41,855 bases of DNA from Aminipila sp963524205 (GTDB lineage Bacteria; Bacillota; Clostridia; Peptostreptococcales; Anaerovoracaceae): positions 1 to 41,855 of the forward strand of contig CAURED010000022.1 in NCBI GenBank assembly GCA_963524205.1. Direction: 5' to 3'. This document shows, in pieces, positions 8,152 to 15,641 of this stretch. Every line of letters begins with the position of its first letter. The first letter of the stretch is position 1. The notes beneath the pieces are model-generated. The model worked only from the letters and a program-made list of their open reading frames with translations, searched no databases and was not told the origin of the DNA. Both the position numbers and the translations under genes were made by a program.

Positions 8152-9393
8152 ATGTCAAAATTTAAAGATTATCTTCCAGATAAGCATTGGTGGAAATACA
8201 GTCTCTTTATAGCCTTTACAGCGGCTATATTGTATGCTCTGTTTTTTATAATAAAAAACTTAAATATAATTGCAGTTTCTGCACTACAAGGACTTTCAAG
8301 TTTATGTTCTGCCCTAACTCCTCTTTTTATAGGATTAGTTTTAACTTATCTACTTAGTCCGTTAGTGGATATTGTCAGTAAGAAAATTATGAGTAAAATA
8401 ATTTTTACTCATACAAAAACCCCTGCTAAGCTGGAAAAGCTGGAAAAAACAAAAAGGCTTATAAGTGTTCTTATGACTTATATTATCATTATTGCTATAA
8501 TAGTAATGATAATATACGCTTTTTCAGTTTTAATATTAGGGCAGTTTGTTTTTTCAGGCATAGGCACTATGGTTGATGCTGTTATTGATTATGTTTCTAC
8601 TTATGAAGAAGGTATTAGAACTTGGGTAGCAGGTTTACCCGATATGGGGATTGCTGAACATATTCAGGAATATGCAAACCGTGGTCTCATTTGGATCTCC
8701 ACACATTTTAGTGCTGGTACAGCTATTAATTGGATTACGCAAATTGGTGGCAGCATAGTAAACGTTGCTATTGGTACTATAATAAGTATATATATACTTA
8801 TGGATAAAGATTTCTTTGTTCGCCTTTGGAGAAAATTCTTACACTTAGTTCTGCCACAAAAAGCTAATGCGGTTTTAACCGAAACGCTAAATGATATTAA
8901 CGTTGTTCTTTCTGCTTTTATAAGAGGTGCCTTGCTGGATGCATTGATTATTGCAATACTTTCCTCAATTGGACTTTCAATCTTGGGTCTTGATTTTGCA
9001 GTATTTATAGGCTGTTTTGCAGGCATCGCCAATGTAATACCGTATTTTGGGCCAGTTCTTGGAATGATTCCTGCATTTATCGTAGGAACTTTTACAGATG
9101 GACTTACACAGGGTATAATTGCCGTTGCAATTTTATTAATTGTACAACAGATTGACTGTAATTTAATTTATCCTAAAATTGTTGGTTCTACTACAGGATT
9201 ACATCCACTATTTGTATTACTAGCAGTTTCAGTAGCTGGATATTACGGTGGCATTGTCGGAATGATTTTGGCCGTTCCACTTGCCGGAATAATTCAGACG
9301 TTCATATTAAAGTGGGTTAATTCCAAAGAAATCAAATTAAATGCCAAGATTGAAAGCCGGGTTTCTTCTACTAGTTCGGAGTTGCCAAAATAA
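8152..9393 (+). CDS. AI-2E family transporter (PF01594-type permease)
   Basis: This 413-residue polytopic membrane protein has the family plan. Two N-terminal membrane helices (about residues 15-40 and 50-75) come first. A soluble segment at ~80-200 includes the helix pair around ILGQFVFSGIG. A C-terminal block of five or six helices then carries the hallmark GCFAGIANVIPYFGPVLG and the later PLAGIIQT region. Family members export diverse compounds, including Na+/H+ exchangers and, less securely, autoinducer-2, so no substrate is assigned. AAAGGTG precedes the ATG at 8152, and this start fits the promoter better than the in-frame TTG at 8137. The gene is monocistronic, with tandem promoters and a shared bidirectional terminator. 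Confidence 0.85.
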   Translation: MSKFKDYLPDKHWWKYSLFIAFTAAILYALFFIIKNLNIIAVSALQGLSSLCSALTPLFIGLVLTYLLSPLVDIVSKKIMSKIIFTHTKTPAKLEKLEKTKRLISVLMTYIIIIAIIVMIIYAFSVLILGQFVFSGIGTMVDAVIDYVSTYEEGIRTWVAGLPDMGIAEHIQEYANRGLIWISTHFSAGTAINWITQIGGSIVNVAIGTIISIYILMDKDFFVRLWRKFLHLVLPQKANAVLTETLNDINVVLSAFIRGALLDALIIAILSSIGLSILGLDFAVFIGCFAGIANVIPYFGPVLGMIPAFIVGTFTDGLTQGIIAVAILLIVQQIDCNLIYPKIVGSTTGLHPLFVLLAVSVAGYYGGIVGMILAVPLAGIIQTFILKWVNSKEIKLNAKIESRVSSTSSELPK

Positions 9394-9421
9394 TTACAGA
9401 TACAAATTATACTTACTATCT

Positions 9422-9460
9422 AAAAATCCCCATAGGACTTAATGCCCTATGGGGATTTTT
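9422..9460. terminator. bidirectional terminator
   Basis: A perfect 15-bp stem pairs AAAAATCCCCATAGG (9422-9436) with CCTATGGGGATTTTT (9446-9460) over a 9-nt loop. T-runs are present in both directions. It lies between the convergent AI-2E-family gene and the GntR regulator and should serve both. Confidence 0.93.
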
Positions 9461-9461
9461 C

Positions 9462-10112
9462 TTATATAGTAACTTCTGTTATTGATTTTGTTGGGTCCCA
9501 GTGCACCTCTCTAATATAGATTTCAAGTTCAGCTGTTTTATGCTCACAAAAAAGTCTAAGCATTTCTTTGTGTTCATCATTCGTTTCAAATAAGACCACT
9601 TTTACATCATCCATTTGAGATAAGTCGTAATTTTTAGTCAAAAACTTATTTTTTAGTTTTAAAAGAGAATCAATTAAAGTACTGTTTCCACATTCCATGA
9701 GATAAAGCTGATGAAAAATCTCCTGTTGCTTATAATACATTTCATAATTGCAAGAGGTAATCGCCAAATCCATACTATCAATGTAAAACTCCATATCCTT
9801 TAAAGTCTTTTCTGTTAATTTGGGGCATGCCAAAACCGCGGCATAGCCATCGAGAACTCCAACAACTTGATAAATTTCAGCGGCCTCCTTGGAATTTAAA
9901 GTTCTTAATACAAAGCCTTTTCTCGGTACATTTTCTAAAACATTCTCACTAGAAAGCTGTATTAAAGCCTCTCTTACTGGAGTCCGGCTGATATTCAATT
10001 CTTGGCAAATTTTATTTTCATTTATTTTTTCATTTGGTAATAAATTACCCTTTAATATCTGATCTGCAATATAGTCGTATACATGATCCTTTAAAGATTG
10101 AAATTTATACAT
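9462..10112 (-). CDS. GntR-family regulator, FadR/FCD subfamily
   Basis: This 216-residue transcription factor has an N-terminal winged helix (residues ~5-72) with the typical recognition helix region NISRTPVREALIQLSSENVLE. A helical FCD effector domain (~80-205) contains the metal-ligand type residues of the class, such as the histidine in EIFHQLYLMECGNSTL. FCD regulators respond to small organic acids and commonly bind dyads around TTGTATACAA. GGGAAGG lies five bases from the ATG. It is divergent from the ddaH-like gene, whose promoter contains two perfect 14-bp repeats, making that gene the most likely target. The effector is unknown. Confidence 0.88.
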   Translation of the reverse strand: MYKFQSLKDHVYDYIADQILKGNLLPNEKINENKICQELNISRTPVREALIQLSSENVLENVPRKGFVLRTLNSKEAAEIYQVVGVLDGYAAVLACPKLTEKTLKDMEFYIDSMDLAITSCNYEMYYKQQEIFHQLYLMECGNSTLIDSLLKLKNKFLTKNYDLSQMDDVKVVLFETNDEHKEMLRLFCEHKTAELEIYIREVHWDPTKSITEVTI

Positions 10113-10214
10113 ATAGACCTTCCCTCAGTAATTAATCTAATTTATCTATTTATTATAAATTTATCATATCATTACAATATGTCAAAATCAAGAAAGAAAA
10201 ATATAAATGTATTG

Positions 10215-10245
10215 TTGACAATATATTATATACAATATATTATAT
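10215..10245 (+). promoter_or_regulatory. ddaH promoter with tandem 14-bp repeats
   Basis: TTGACA (10215-10220) and TATTAT (10238-10243) are 17 bp apart. ACAATATATTATAT occurs twice, perfectly and head to tail, at 10218-10231 and 10232-10245. The two repeats together cover the -35, spacer and -10. This is a likely binding site for the divergent GntR regulator, though the repeat is also simply AT-rich. Confidence 0.7.
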
Positions 10246-10293
10246 ATATAACAAAAGATTCTAAAAATTTAATAAGTGATGGAGGTAAATAAA

Positions 10294-11064
10294 ATGTTTA
10301 ACAACTGTATCGTAAGAAGACCATGTAAAGCAATGGTGGAAGGTATCACATCCGCTCCAGAATTAGGTCAGCCAGACTATGAATTAGCTTTAAAACAACA
10401 TGATACATATATCGAAGCATTAAAGCAGTGCGGTGTAACAGTCACCGTTCTTGATGCTCTTGAACAATATCCAGATTCATGTTTTGTAGAAGATCCTGCC
10501 GTTATTACAAGTAGATGTGCTATTATTACTAACCCAGGTACAGATTCAAGAAACGGTGAAAAATCTGAAATCTTACCTGCAATTAAAAAGTTCTTTAAGG
10601 ATGAGCAGATTGAATACATTACAGCTCCCGGAACTTTAGAAGGTGGAGACGTTATGATGGTTGGAGACCATTTCTATGTTGGACGTTCTGCAAGAACAAA
10701 TGAAGAAGGAATCAAGCAGTTTATTGCTATTTTACAAAAATACGGTCTAACTGGTTCAGAAGTTCCTCTGGAAGAAGTCCTTCATCTAAAAACAGGTGTT
10801 AACTACATTGAAAATAACAACATGCTTGTTTCTGGTGAATTTATTGACAAATCTGATTTCGCAAAATATAACAAGATTATTATTCCTGATGAGGAAGCAT
10901 ATGCTGCTAACTGCATTTGGATGAACGGAAAAGTTATTATCCCTGAAGGATACCCTGCAGTTGAAAAAGCTGTAAAAGATGCCGGTTATGAGATTATTCT
11001 TGTGGATACTTCAGAATACAGAAAACTTGATGGCGGACTTAGCTGTTTATCATTAAGATTCTAA
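10294..11064 (+). CDS. ddaH: dimethylarginine dimethylaminohydrolase-like enzyme
   Basis: This 256-residue enzyme is of the guanidine-modifying (amidinotransferase fold) superfamily. DDAH converts N-omega-methylated arginines to citrulline and methylamines. Superfamily residues are visible: FVEDP (64-68), GTLEGGDV (~114-121), the catalytic histidine in EVLHLKTG (His164), and the nucleophilic cysteine in the C-terminal GGLSCLSLRF (Cys251). Length fits DDAH and is too short for arginine deiminase (~400). GGAGGT lies seven bases before the ATG at 10294, so an in-frame GTG at 10276 is rejected. It is divergent from a GntR regulator. Citrulline production next to carAB, which makes carbamoyl phosphate, is suggestive only. 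The substrate could be another guanidino compound. Confidence 0.85.
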   Translation: MFNNCIVRRPCKAMVEGITSAPELGQPDYELALKQHDTYIEALKQCGVTVTVLDALEQYPDSCFVEDPAVITSRCAIITNPGTDSRNGEKSEILPAIKKFFKDEQIEYITAPGTLEGGDVMMVGDHFYVGRSARTNEEGIKQFIAILQKYGLTGSEVPLEEVLHLKTGVNYIENNNMLVSGEFIDKSDFAKYNKIIIPDEEAYAANCIWMNGKVIIPEGYPAVEKAVKDAGYEIILVDTSEYRKLDGGLSCLSLRF

Positions 11065-11093
11065 TTACTCTTGAAAAATTAAAAATGCCCAAT

Positions 11094-11130
11094 AAAAAAC
11101 AGGCAGCAAAAGAAACTTCTTTGTTGCCTA
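11094..11130 (-). terminator. terminator of carAB
   Basis: The minus-strand hairpin pairs AGGCAACAAA (11120-11129) with TTTGCTGCCT (11101-11110) and is followed by GTTTTTTATT. The T-run favours the minus direction (carB), but the stem also lies just past ddaH and could slow readthrough there. Confidence 0.8.
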
Positions 11131-11164
11131 TTTATGTTAGTAAATACTAATTAGATTCATATAT

Positions 11165-14100
11165 TTATTTTGACCCCAATACACAATACTCCAGCTTTGT
11201 ACCTGCCTTCTTTAATTTTATAGCGGTCATAAATGCTTCTGCCGTATCCATACAAGTAAGTACAGGAAGGCCTCTCTCTATTGCTTTTCTTCTAAGCATA
11301 AAGTCTTCTCTTTCCGGTCTGTTAGCAATACTAGGTACATTAATGAAAATACTAATTTCTTCACCAATCATACTTTTAGCATCTTCAAAATTTAATGTTA
11401 CAGCATCAATTCCATTTTCAATAAAGTAATCATAGGTCCATTCTGAGCAGTACATTTTGTATCCCTGATCACGATACATCTTGACTACATCAAGTGTATG
11501 TTTTGTTCTCTCTGTATCACGTAATGCAAAATATGCACCACCCTGAGTTGGAATTTTAATATTAGCCGCCAAAATGCCCTTGTAAATTGCCTTATCTAAG
11601 TCATAATCAATACCTAAAACTTCTCCTGTAGATTTCATTTCAGGTCCTAAAGTTACATCAACATCAGTTAACTTGGCTCCAGAGAAAACTGGAACTTTAA
11701 CTGCATATTTTCCTACATGCTTATAAAGACCAGTGCCATATTCGTAATCCTTTAGCTTCTTCCCTAGCATAGTTGAAATAGCCAGCTTAATCATTGGGAC
11801 TTCAGTAACCTTACTTAAAATCGGTACAGTTCGGGAAGCTCTAGGGTTTACTTCAATAACATATACATTCTTTCCGTCAAAAGCATACTGTACATTTACA
11901 AGGCCGATTACATTTAATGCCATTGTGATTCTTTCTGTATAATCTATGATGGTATCAATAGTGTCCTTCTGTAATGTATGGGGAGGATATACAGTCATAC
12001 TGTCACCAGAGTGGACTCCGGTCCTTTCAATATGTTCCATAATGCCTGGGATTAATATATTCTCTCCATCTCCAATCGCATCTACTTCCACTTCCTTGCC
12101 CTGAATATATTTATCAATCAGTACAGGATGTTCTGTTGTAAGCGAAACCGCTTCTCTAAGATATTTTTGAAGTTCTTCATCACTATATACTACTTGCATA
12201 GCTCTTCCACCGATTACATAGGAAGGTCTTACTACTACAGGATACCCCAATTCGGCTACAGCTTTGAATGCACTTGCCGAGTCTGTAACTGCACAGCCTT
12301 GTGGTGTTGGAATTCCTAACTCCTCTAACAGCTCAATAAATTTCTCTCGATCTTCAGCAATGTCAATAGATTTAAAGCTAGTACCTAAAATTTTAATGCC
12401 TCTCTTTTGCAGTTTCTCCGCTAAATTTAGTGAAGTCTGCCCGCCGAACTGAAGTACAACTCCATGAGGTCTTTCCTTTTTAATAACATTCATTACATTA
12501 TCAACGTGTAATGATTCAAAGTATAACTTATCCGAAGTATCAAAGTCAGTACTTACGGTTTCAGGATTATTATTCATAAGGATTGCTTCGTAACCCATAT
12601 CTTTTATAGCCCAAACTCCCTGAACACAGCAATAATCAAATTCAATACCCTGACCAATTCGAATAGGTCCTGAACCAATAACTAAAATCTTCTTGTTATT
12701 AGAAATTCGGCTTTCGTCCTCTCCATCATAGCAAGAATAATAATATGGTGTAACCGCATCAAACTCACCGCCACAGGTATCCACCACTTTATATACAGGA
12801 TAAATATCATTATATACACGCATGTCCTGTAATGCTTCTCTTGGTATTCCTGTAAGTTCCAGAATTTCAACGTCTGTAAATCCCATAGCCTCAGCTTCTA
12901 AAAGCAGCTCTGCATCTAGCTCTTCAGTGCTTAATGTTTTCTCCATATCAATGATGTTTTTGATTTTATTTAGGAACCATCTGTCTATCTTGGTTTTTTC
13001 AAAGATATCTTCAACACTATATCCCCTTCTCATAGCCTCTGCTACGCAGAAAATTCTTTCATCATCACATGCTTCAAGCTTTTTAATTAGTCGTTCATTT
13101 TCAAGCTTTGTTACAAATGGTACTCTTAGTCCATTACACTTAACCTCTAAAGAAGTCACTGCTTTTAATAATGCGCTTTCAAAAGTTCGGCATATGGACA
13201 TGACTTCCCCTGTTGCCTTCATCTGAGTTCCAAGCTTTCTTGAAGCATTGCTAAACTTATCAAAAGGCCATTTAGGGAATTTCACTACACAATAATCCAA
13301 AGTAGGTTCAAAACATGCGCTTGTATTCTGTGTTACATAGTTCTTTAACTCATCTAAATTATATCCAAGAGAAATCTTCGCTGCAATTTTAGCAATGGGA
13401 TACCCTGCTGCCTTTGATGCAAGAGCTGAAGAACGGCTTACTCTTGGGTTTACTTCTATTACAATATACTCACTTGTATCTGGATTTAAAGCAAACTGAA
13501 CGTTACATCCACCTTCAATCTTAAGACTTCTGATAATCTTAAGAGAAGAATCTCTAAGCATCTGATACTCTTCGTCTCTAAGTGTCTGGGTTGGAGCAAC
13601 TACAATACTATCTCCTGTATGTACCCCAACTGGATCTAAGTTTTCCATACTACAAATGATAATACAATTATCCTTTGAATCTCGCATTACTTCATATTCA
13701 ACTTCTTTCCAGCCAGCAACTGACTTTTCAAGAAGTATCTGCCCAATGGCGCTATTTTCAAATCCTCTCTGGCAATAAAGTGCTAAGTCTCCGTCATTAT
13801 TCGCAATTCCACCACCTGTACCACCCAGGGTAAACGCAGGCCTGATTATAACTGGGTAACCTGCTTCTTTAACAAAATCCTTACATTCTTCAAGAGTTGT
13901 AGCAATAATACTCTTTGGGATTGGTTCTCCAATTTCTAGCATTAAATCCTTAAATTCTTCTCGATCTTCAGCCTTTTTAATGCTTTCTTTATTGATTCCC
14001 AAAAGCTCTATTCCCAGATTCTTTAAGACCCCTTGTTCCTCCAGCTCCATAGCAAGATTTAATCCGGTCTGTCCTCCAAAACCTGCTAGTATTCCATCTG

Positions 14101-14347
14101 GCTTTTCCTTTTCAAGAATCTGCTTTAATGCCTCTTTTGTCAGGGGCTCCATATATACCTTATCTGCGATGCCCTCATCTGTCATAATTGTTGCAGGGTT
14201 ACTATTTACAAGAATTGTTTCAATACCTTCTTCTTTGATAGCTTTGCATGCCTGCGTTCCAGCATAATCAAATTCAGCGGCTTGTCCTATAATAATCGGT
14301 CCTGAACCAATTATTAGTACTTTTTTTAGATAATTCTTCTTTGTCAC
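11165..14347 (-). CDS. carB: carbamoyl-phosphate synthase, large subunit
   Basis: This 1060-residue subunit makes carbamoyl phosphate from bicarbonate, ATP and the ammonia channelled from CarA, feeding pyrimidine and arginine synthesis. The tandem duplicated ATP-grasp plan is clear. The first half begins IGSGPIIIGQAAEFDYAGTQ and has the EVNPRVSRSSALASKAAGYP motif. The second half repeats it as IGSGPIRIGQGIEFDYC near residue ~555 and EVNPRASRTVPILSKVTEVP. An MGS-like allosteric domain forms roughly the last 130 residues. The GTG start overlaps the carA TAG stop by one base (TAGTG), indicating translational coupling. Length is normal (~1060-1075). Confidence 0.97.
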   Translation of the reverse strand: MTKKNYLKKVLIIGSGPIIIGQAAEFDYAGTQACKAIKEEGIETILVNSNPATIMTDEGIADKVYMEPLTKEALKQILEKEKPDGILAGFGGQTGLNLAMELEEQGVLKNLGIELLGINKESIKKAEDREEFKDLMLEIGEPIPKSIIATTLEECKDFVKEAGYPVIIRPAFTLGGTGGGIANNDGDLALYCQRGFENSAIGQILLEKSVAGWKEVEYEVMRDSKDNCIIICSMENLDPVGVHTGDSIVVAPTQTLRDEEYQMLRDSSLKIIRSLKIEGGCNVQFALNPDTSEYIVIEVNPRVSRSSALASKAAGYPIAKIAAKISLGYNLDELKNYVTQNTSACFEPTLDYCVVKFPKWPFDKFSNASRKLGTQMKATGEVMSICRTFESALLKAVTSLEVKCNGLRVPFVTKLENERLIKKLEACDDERIFCVAEAMRRGYSVEDIFEKTKIDRWFLNKIKNIIDMEKTLSTEELDAELLLEAEAMGFTDVEILELTGIPREALQDMRVYNDIYPVYKVVDTCGGEFDAVTPYYYSCYDGEDESRISNNKKILVIGSGPIRIGQGIEFDYCCVQGVWAIKDMGYEAILMNNNPETVSTDFDTSDKLYFESLHVDNVMNVIKKERPHGVVLQFGGQTSLNLAEKLQKRGIKILGTSFKSIDIAEDREKFIELLEELGIPTPQGCAVTDSASAFKAVAELGYPVVVRPSYVIGGRAMQVVYSDEELQKYLREAVSLTTEHPVLIDKYIQGKEVEVDAIGDGENILIPGIMEHIERTGVHSGDSMTVYPPHTLQKDTIDTIIDYTERITMALNVIGLVNVQYAFDGKNVYVIEVNPRASRTVPILSKVTEVPMIKLAISTMLGKKLKDYEYGTGLYKHVGKYAVKVPVFSGAKLTDVDVTLGPEMKSTGEVLGIDYDLDKAIYKGILAANIKIPTQGGAYFALRDTERTKHTLDVVKMYRDQGYKMYCSEWTYDYFIENGIDAVTLNFEDAKSMIGEEISIFINVPSIANRPEREDFMLRRKAIERGLPVLTCMDTAEAFMTAIKLKKAGTKLEYCVLGSK

Positions 14348-15432
14348 TATAAAACACCGCCTTTCATCATATTAACAAATTTATCAAACAAATACTGATT
14401 GTCATTTGGTCCCGGTGAAGCTTCAGGATGATACTGTACAGAGAATATAGGTAGGTCTCTGTGCTTCATTCCTTCCACAGTTCCGTCATTTAGATTAATG
14501 TGGGTTACTTCCATACCCTTTAGAATAATACTGTTAGAATCTACGGCATAACCGTGATTTTGAGATGTGATATATGAACGATTAGTATCCTTGTCATAAA
14601 CACCGTGGTTTGCGCCTCTGTGTCCATATTTTAATTTATAAGTTTTTCCACCTGACGCTAGGGCTAATACCTGATGCCCCATACAAATTCCGAAAGTAGG
14701 GACAATTCCCATAATTTCTTTTGTAATAGCAATCGCTTCTGTTGCTGCTTCAGGATCTCCAGGTCCATTAGTTAGAAAAATTCCATCTGGGTTTATGCTC
14801 ATAATTTCTTCAGAACTTGTTCCATAAGGGAATATATGTAATTCGCATCCTCGTATATTTAATCCATCTAAAATACTCTTTTTAACACCAAAGTCCAACA
14901 CTGCTACCTTTTTTACCTCCATACCTTCTGGGGCATGAATTATTTTCTTTTCATTAGTAGCGGCCGCCTTCATCCAGTCGCCTCTAAGCTGGGTTTCTGC
15001 ACATAGTCTTTGCGCTTCTTCTACTGTAATACCTTCATTACTAAGGACACATTTTATAGTGCCTTCATTTCTTATTTTCTTTGTAATTCTTCTTGTATCT
15101 ACTTTCCAGATACCAGGCACTTTCATTTCCTTGAGCCATTGGTCAATGTTCATGATACAATTGGAATTTGAGGGAGTAAAACAAATATCCTTTGCCACTA
15201 GCCCGAATGCATAAATCTTATCTGATTCATTGTCAATTTTGCTAATTCCGTAGTTCCCAATCAGGGGATACGTCATAGTAATTATTTGACCCATATATGA
15301 AGGATCTGTAAGCGTTTTCTGATAACCAGTCATTCCTGTATTAAAAACCAGTTCGCCTACTCTAGTTGTCTTGTATCCGAAACCTTTTCCTGTAATAACA
15401 GTTCCGTCTTCCAAATATAACAGCGCTTCCAT
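14347..15432 (-). CDS. carA: carbamoyl-phosphate synthase, small (glutaminase) subunit
   Basis: This 361-residue subunit hydrolyses glutamine and passes ammonia to CarB. The N-terminal CPSase small-chain domain begins ALLYLEDGTVITGKGFGY. The class I glutamine amidotransferase domain occupies the second half, with the nucleophile in FGICMGHQ (~Cys 249) and the His-Glu pair in VQYHPEASPGPND near residue 335. It is the first gene of the carAB operon, with its own promoter ~70 bp upstream. The leader has two AT-rich dyads that resemble ARG boxes, so this copy may be arginine-controlled. Confidence 0.96.
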   Translation of the reverse strand: MEALLYLEDGTVITGKGFGYKTTRVGELVFNTGMTGYQKTLTDPSYMGQIITMTYPLIGNYGISKIDNESDKIYAFGLVAKDICFTPSNSNCIMNIDQWLKEMKVPGIWKVDTRRITKKIRNEGTIKCVLSNEGITVEEAQRLCAETQLRGDWMKAAATNEKKIIHAPEGMEVKKVAVLDFGVKKSILDGLNIRGCELHIFPYGTSSEEIMSINPDGIFLTNGPGDPEAATEAIAITKEIMGIVPTFGICMGHQVLALASGGKTYKLKYGHRGANHGVYDKDTNRSYITSQNHGYAVDSNSIILKGMEVTHINLNDGTVEGMKHRDLPIFSVQYHPEASPGPNDNQYLFDKFVNMMKGGVL

Positions 15433-15499
15433 GTTACGACCTTCCCTTTCCTAACTTACCTACAACTTTTAAATGGATTGTTACTTCCAATTCAACACC

Positions 15500-15535
15500 G
15501 TAAATAATTATACACTTAAGTTTATTTTTATGCAA
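15500..15535 (-). promoter_or_regulatory. carAB promoter with possible ARG boxes
   Basis: On the minus strand TTGCAT (15530-15535) and TATAAT (15507-15512) are 17 bp apart. Two AT-rich imperfect dyads overlap the boxes: TTGCATAAAAATAAAC (15520-15535) and GTGTATAATTATTTAC (15500-15515), 20 bp apart. Both resemble the TGNATWWWWATNCA shape bound by ArgR/AhrC. The promoter is well supported; the ArgR assignment is inference. Confidence 0.75.
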
Positions 15536-15595
15536 TACTTATATTTATAATTATTCTCAGTGTTTTAGTTTTCCTAACCCATTAGCATATCACAT

Positions 15596-15634
15596 AAAAA
15601 GAAATTTGTCACCATAAAAAACGACAAATTTCTT
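15596..15634 (-). terminator. terminator of the P-type ATPase gene
   Basis: A perfect 12-bp stem, AAGAAATTTGTC (15623-15634 on the minus strand) and GACAAATTTCTT (15599-15610), is followed by TTT. It starts eight bases after the stop codon. Confidence 0.8.
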
Positions 15635-15641
15635 AATTGTT

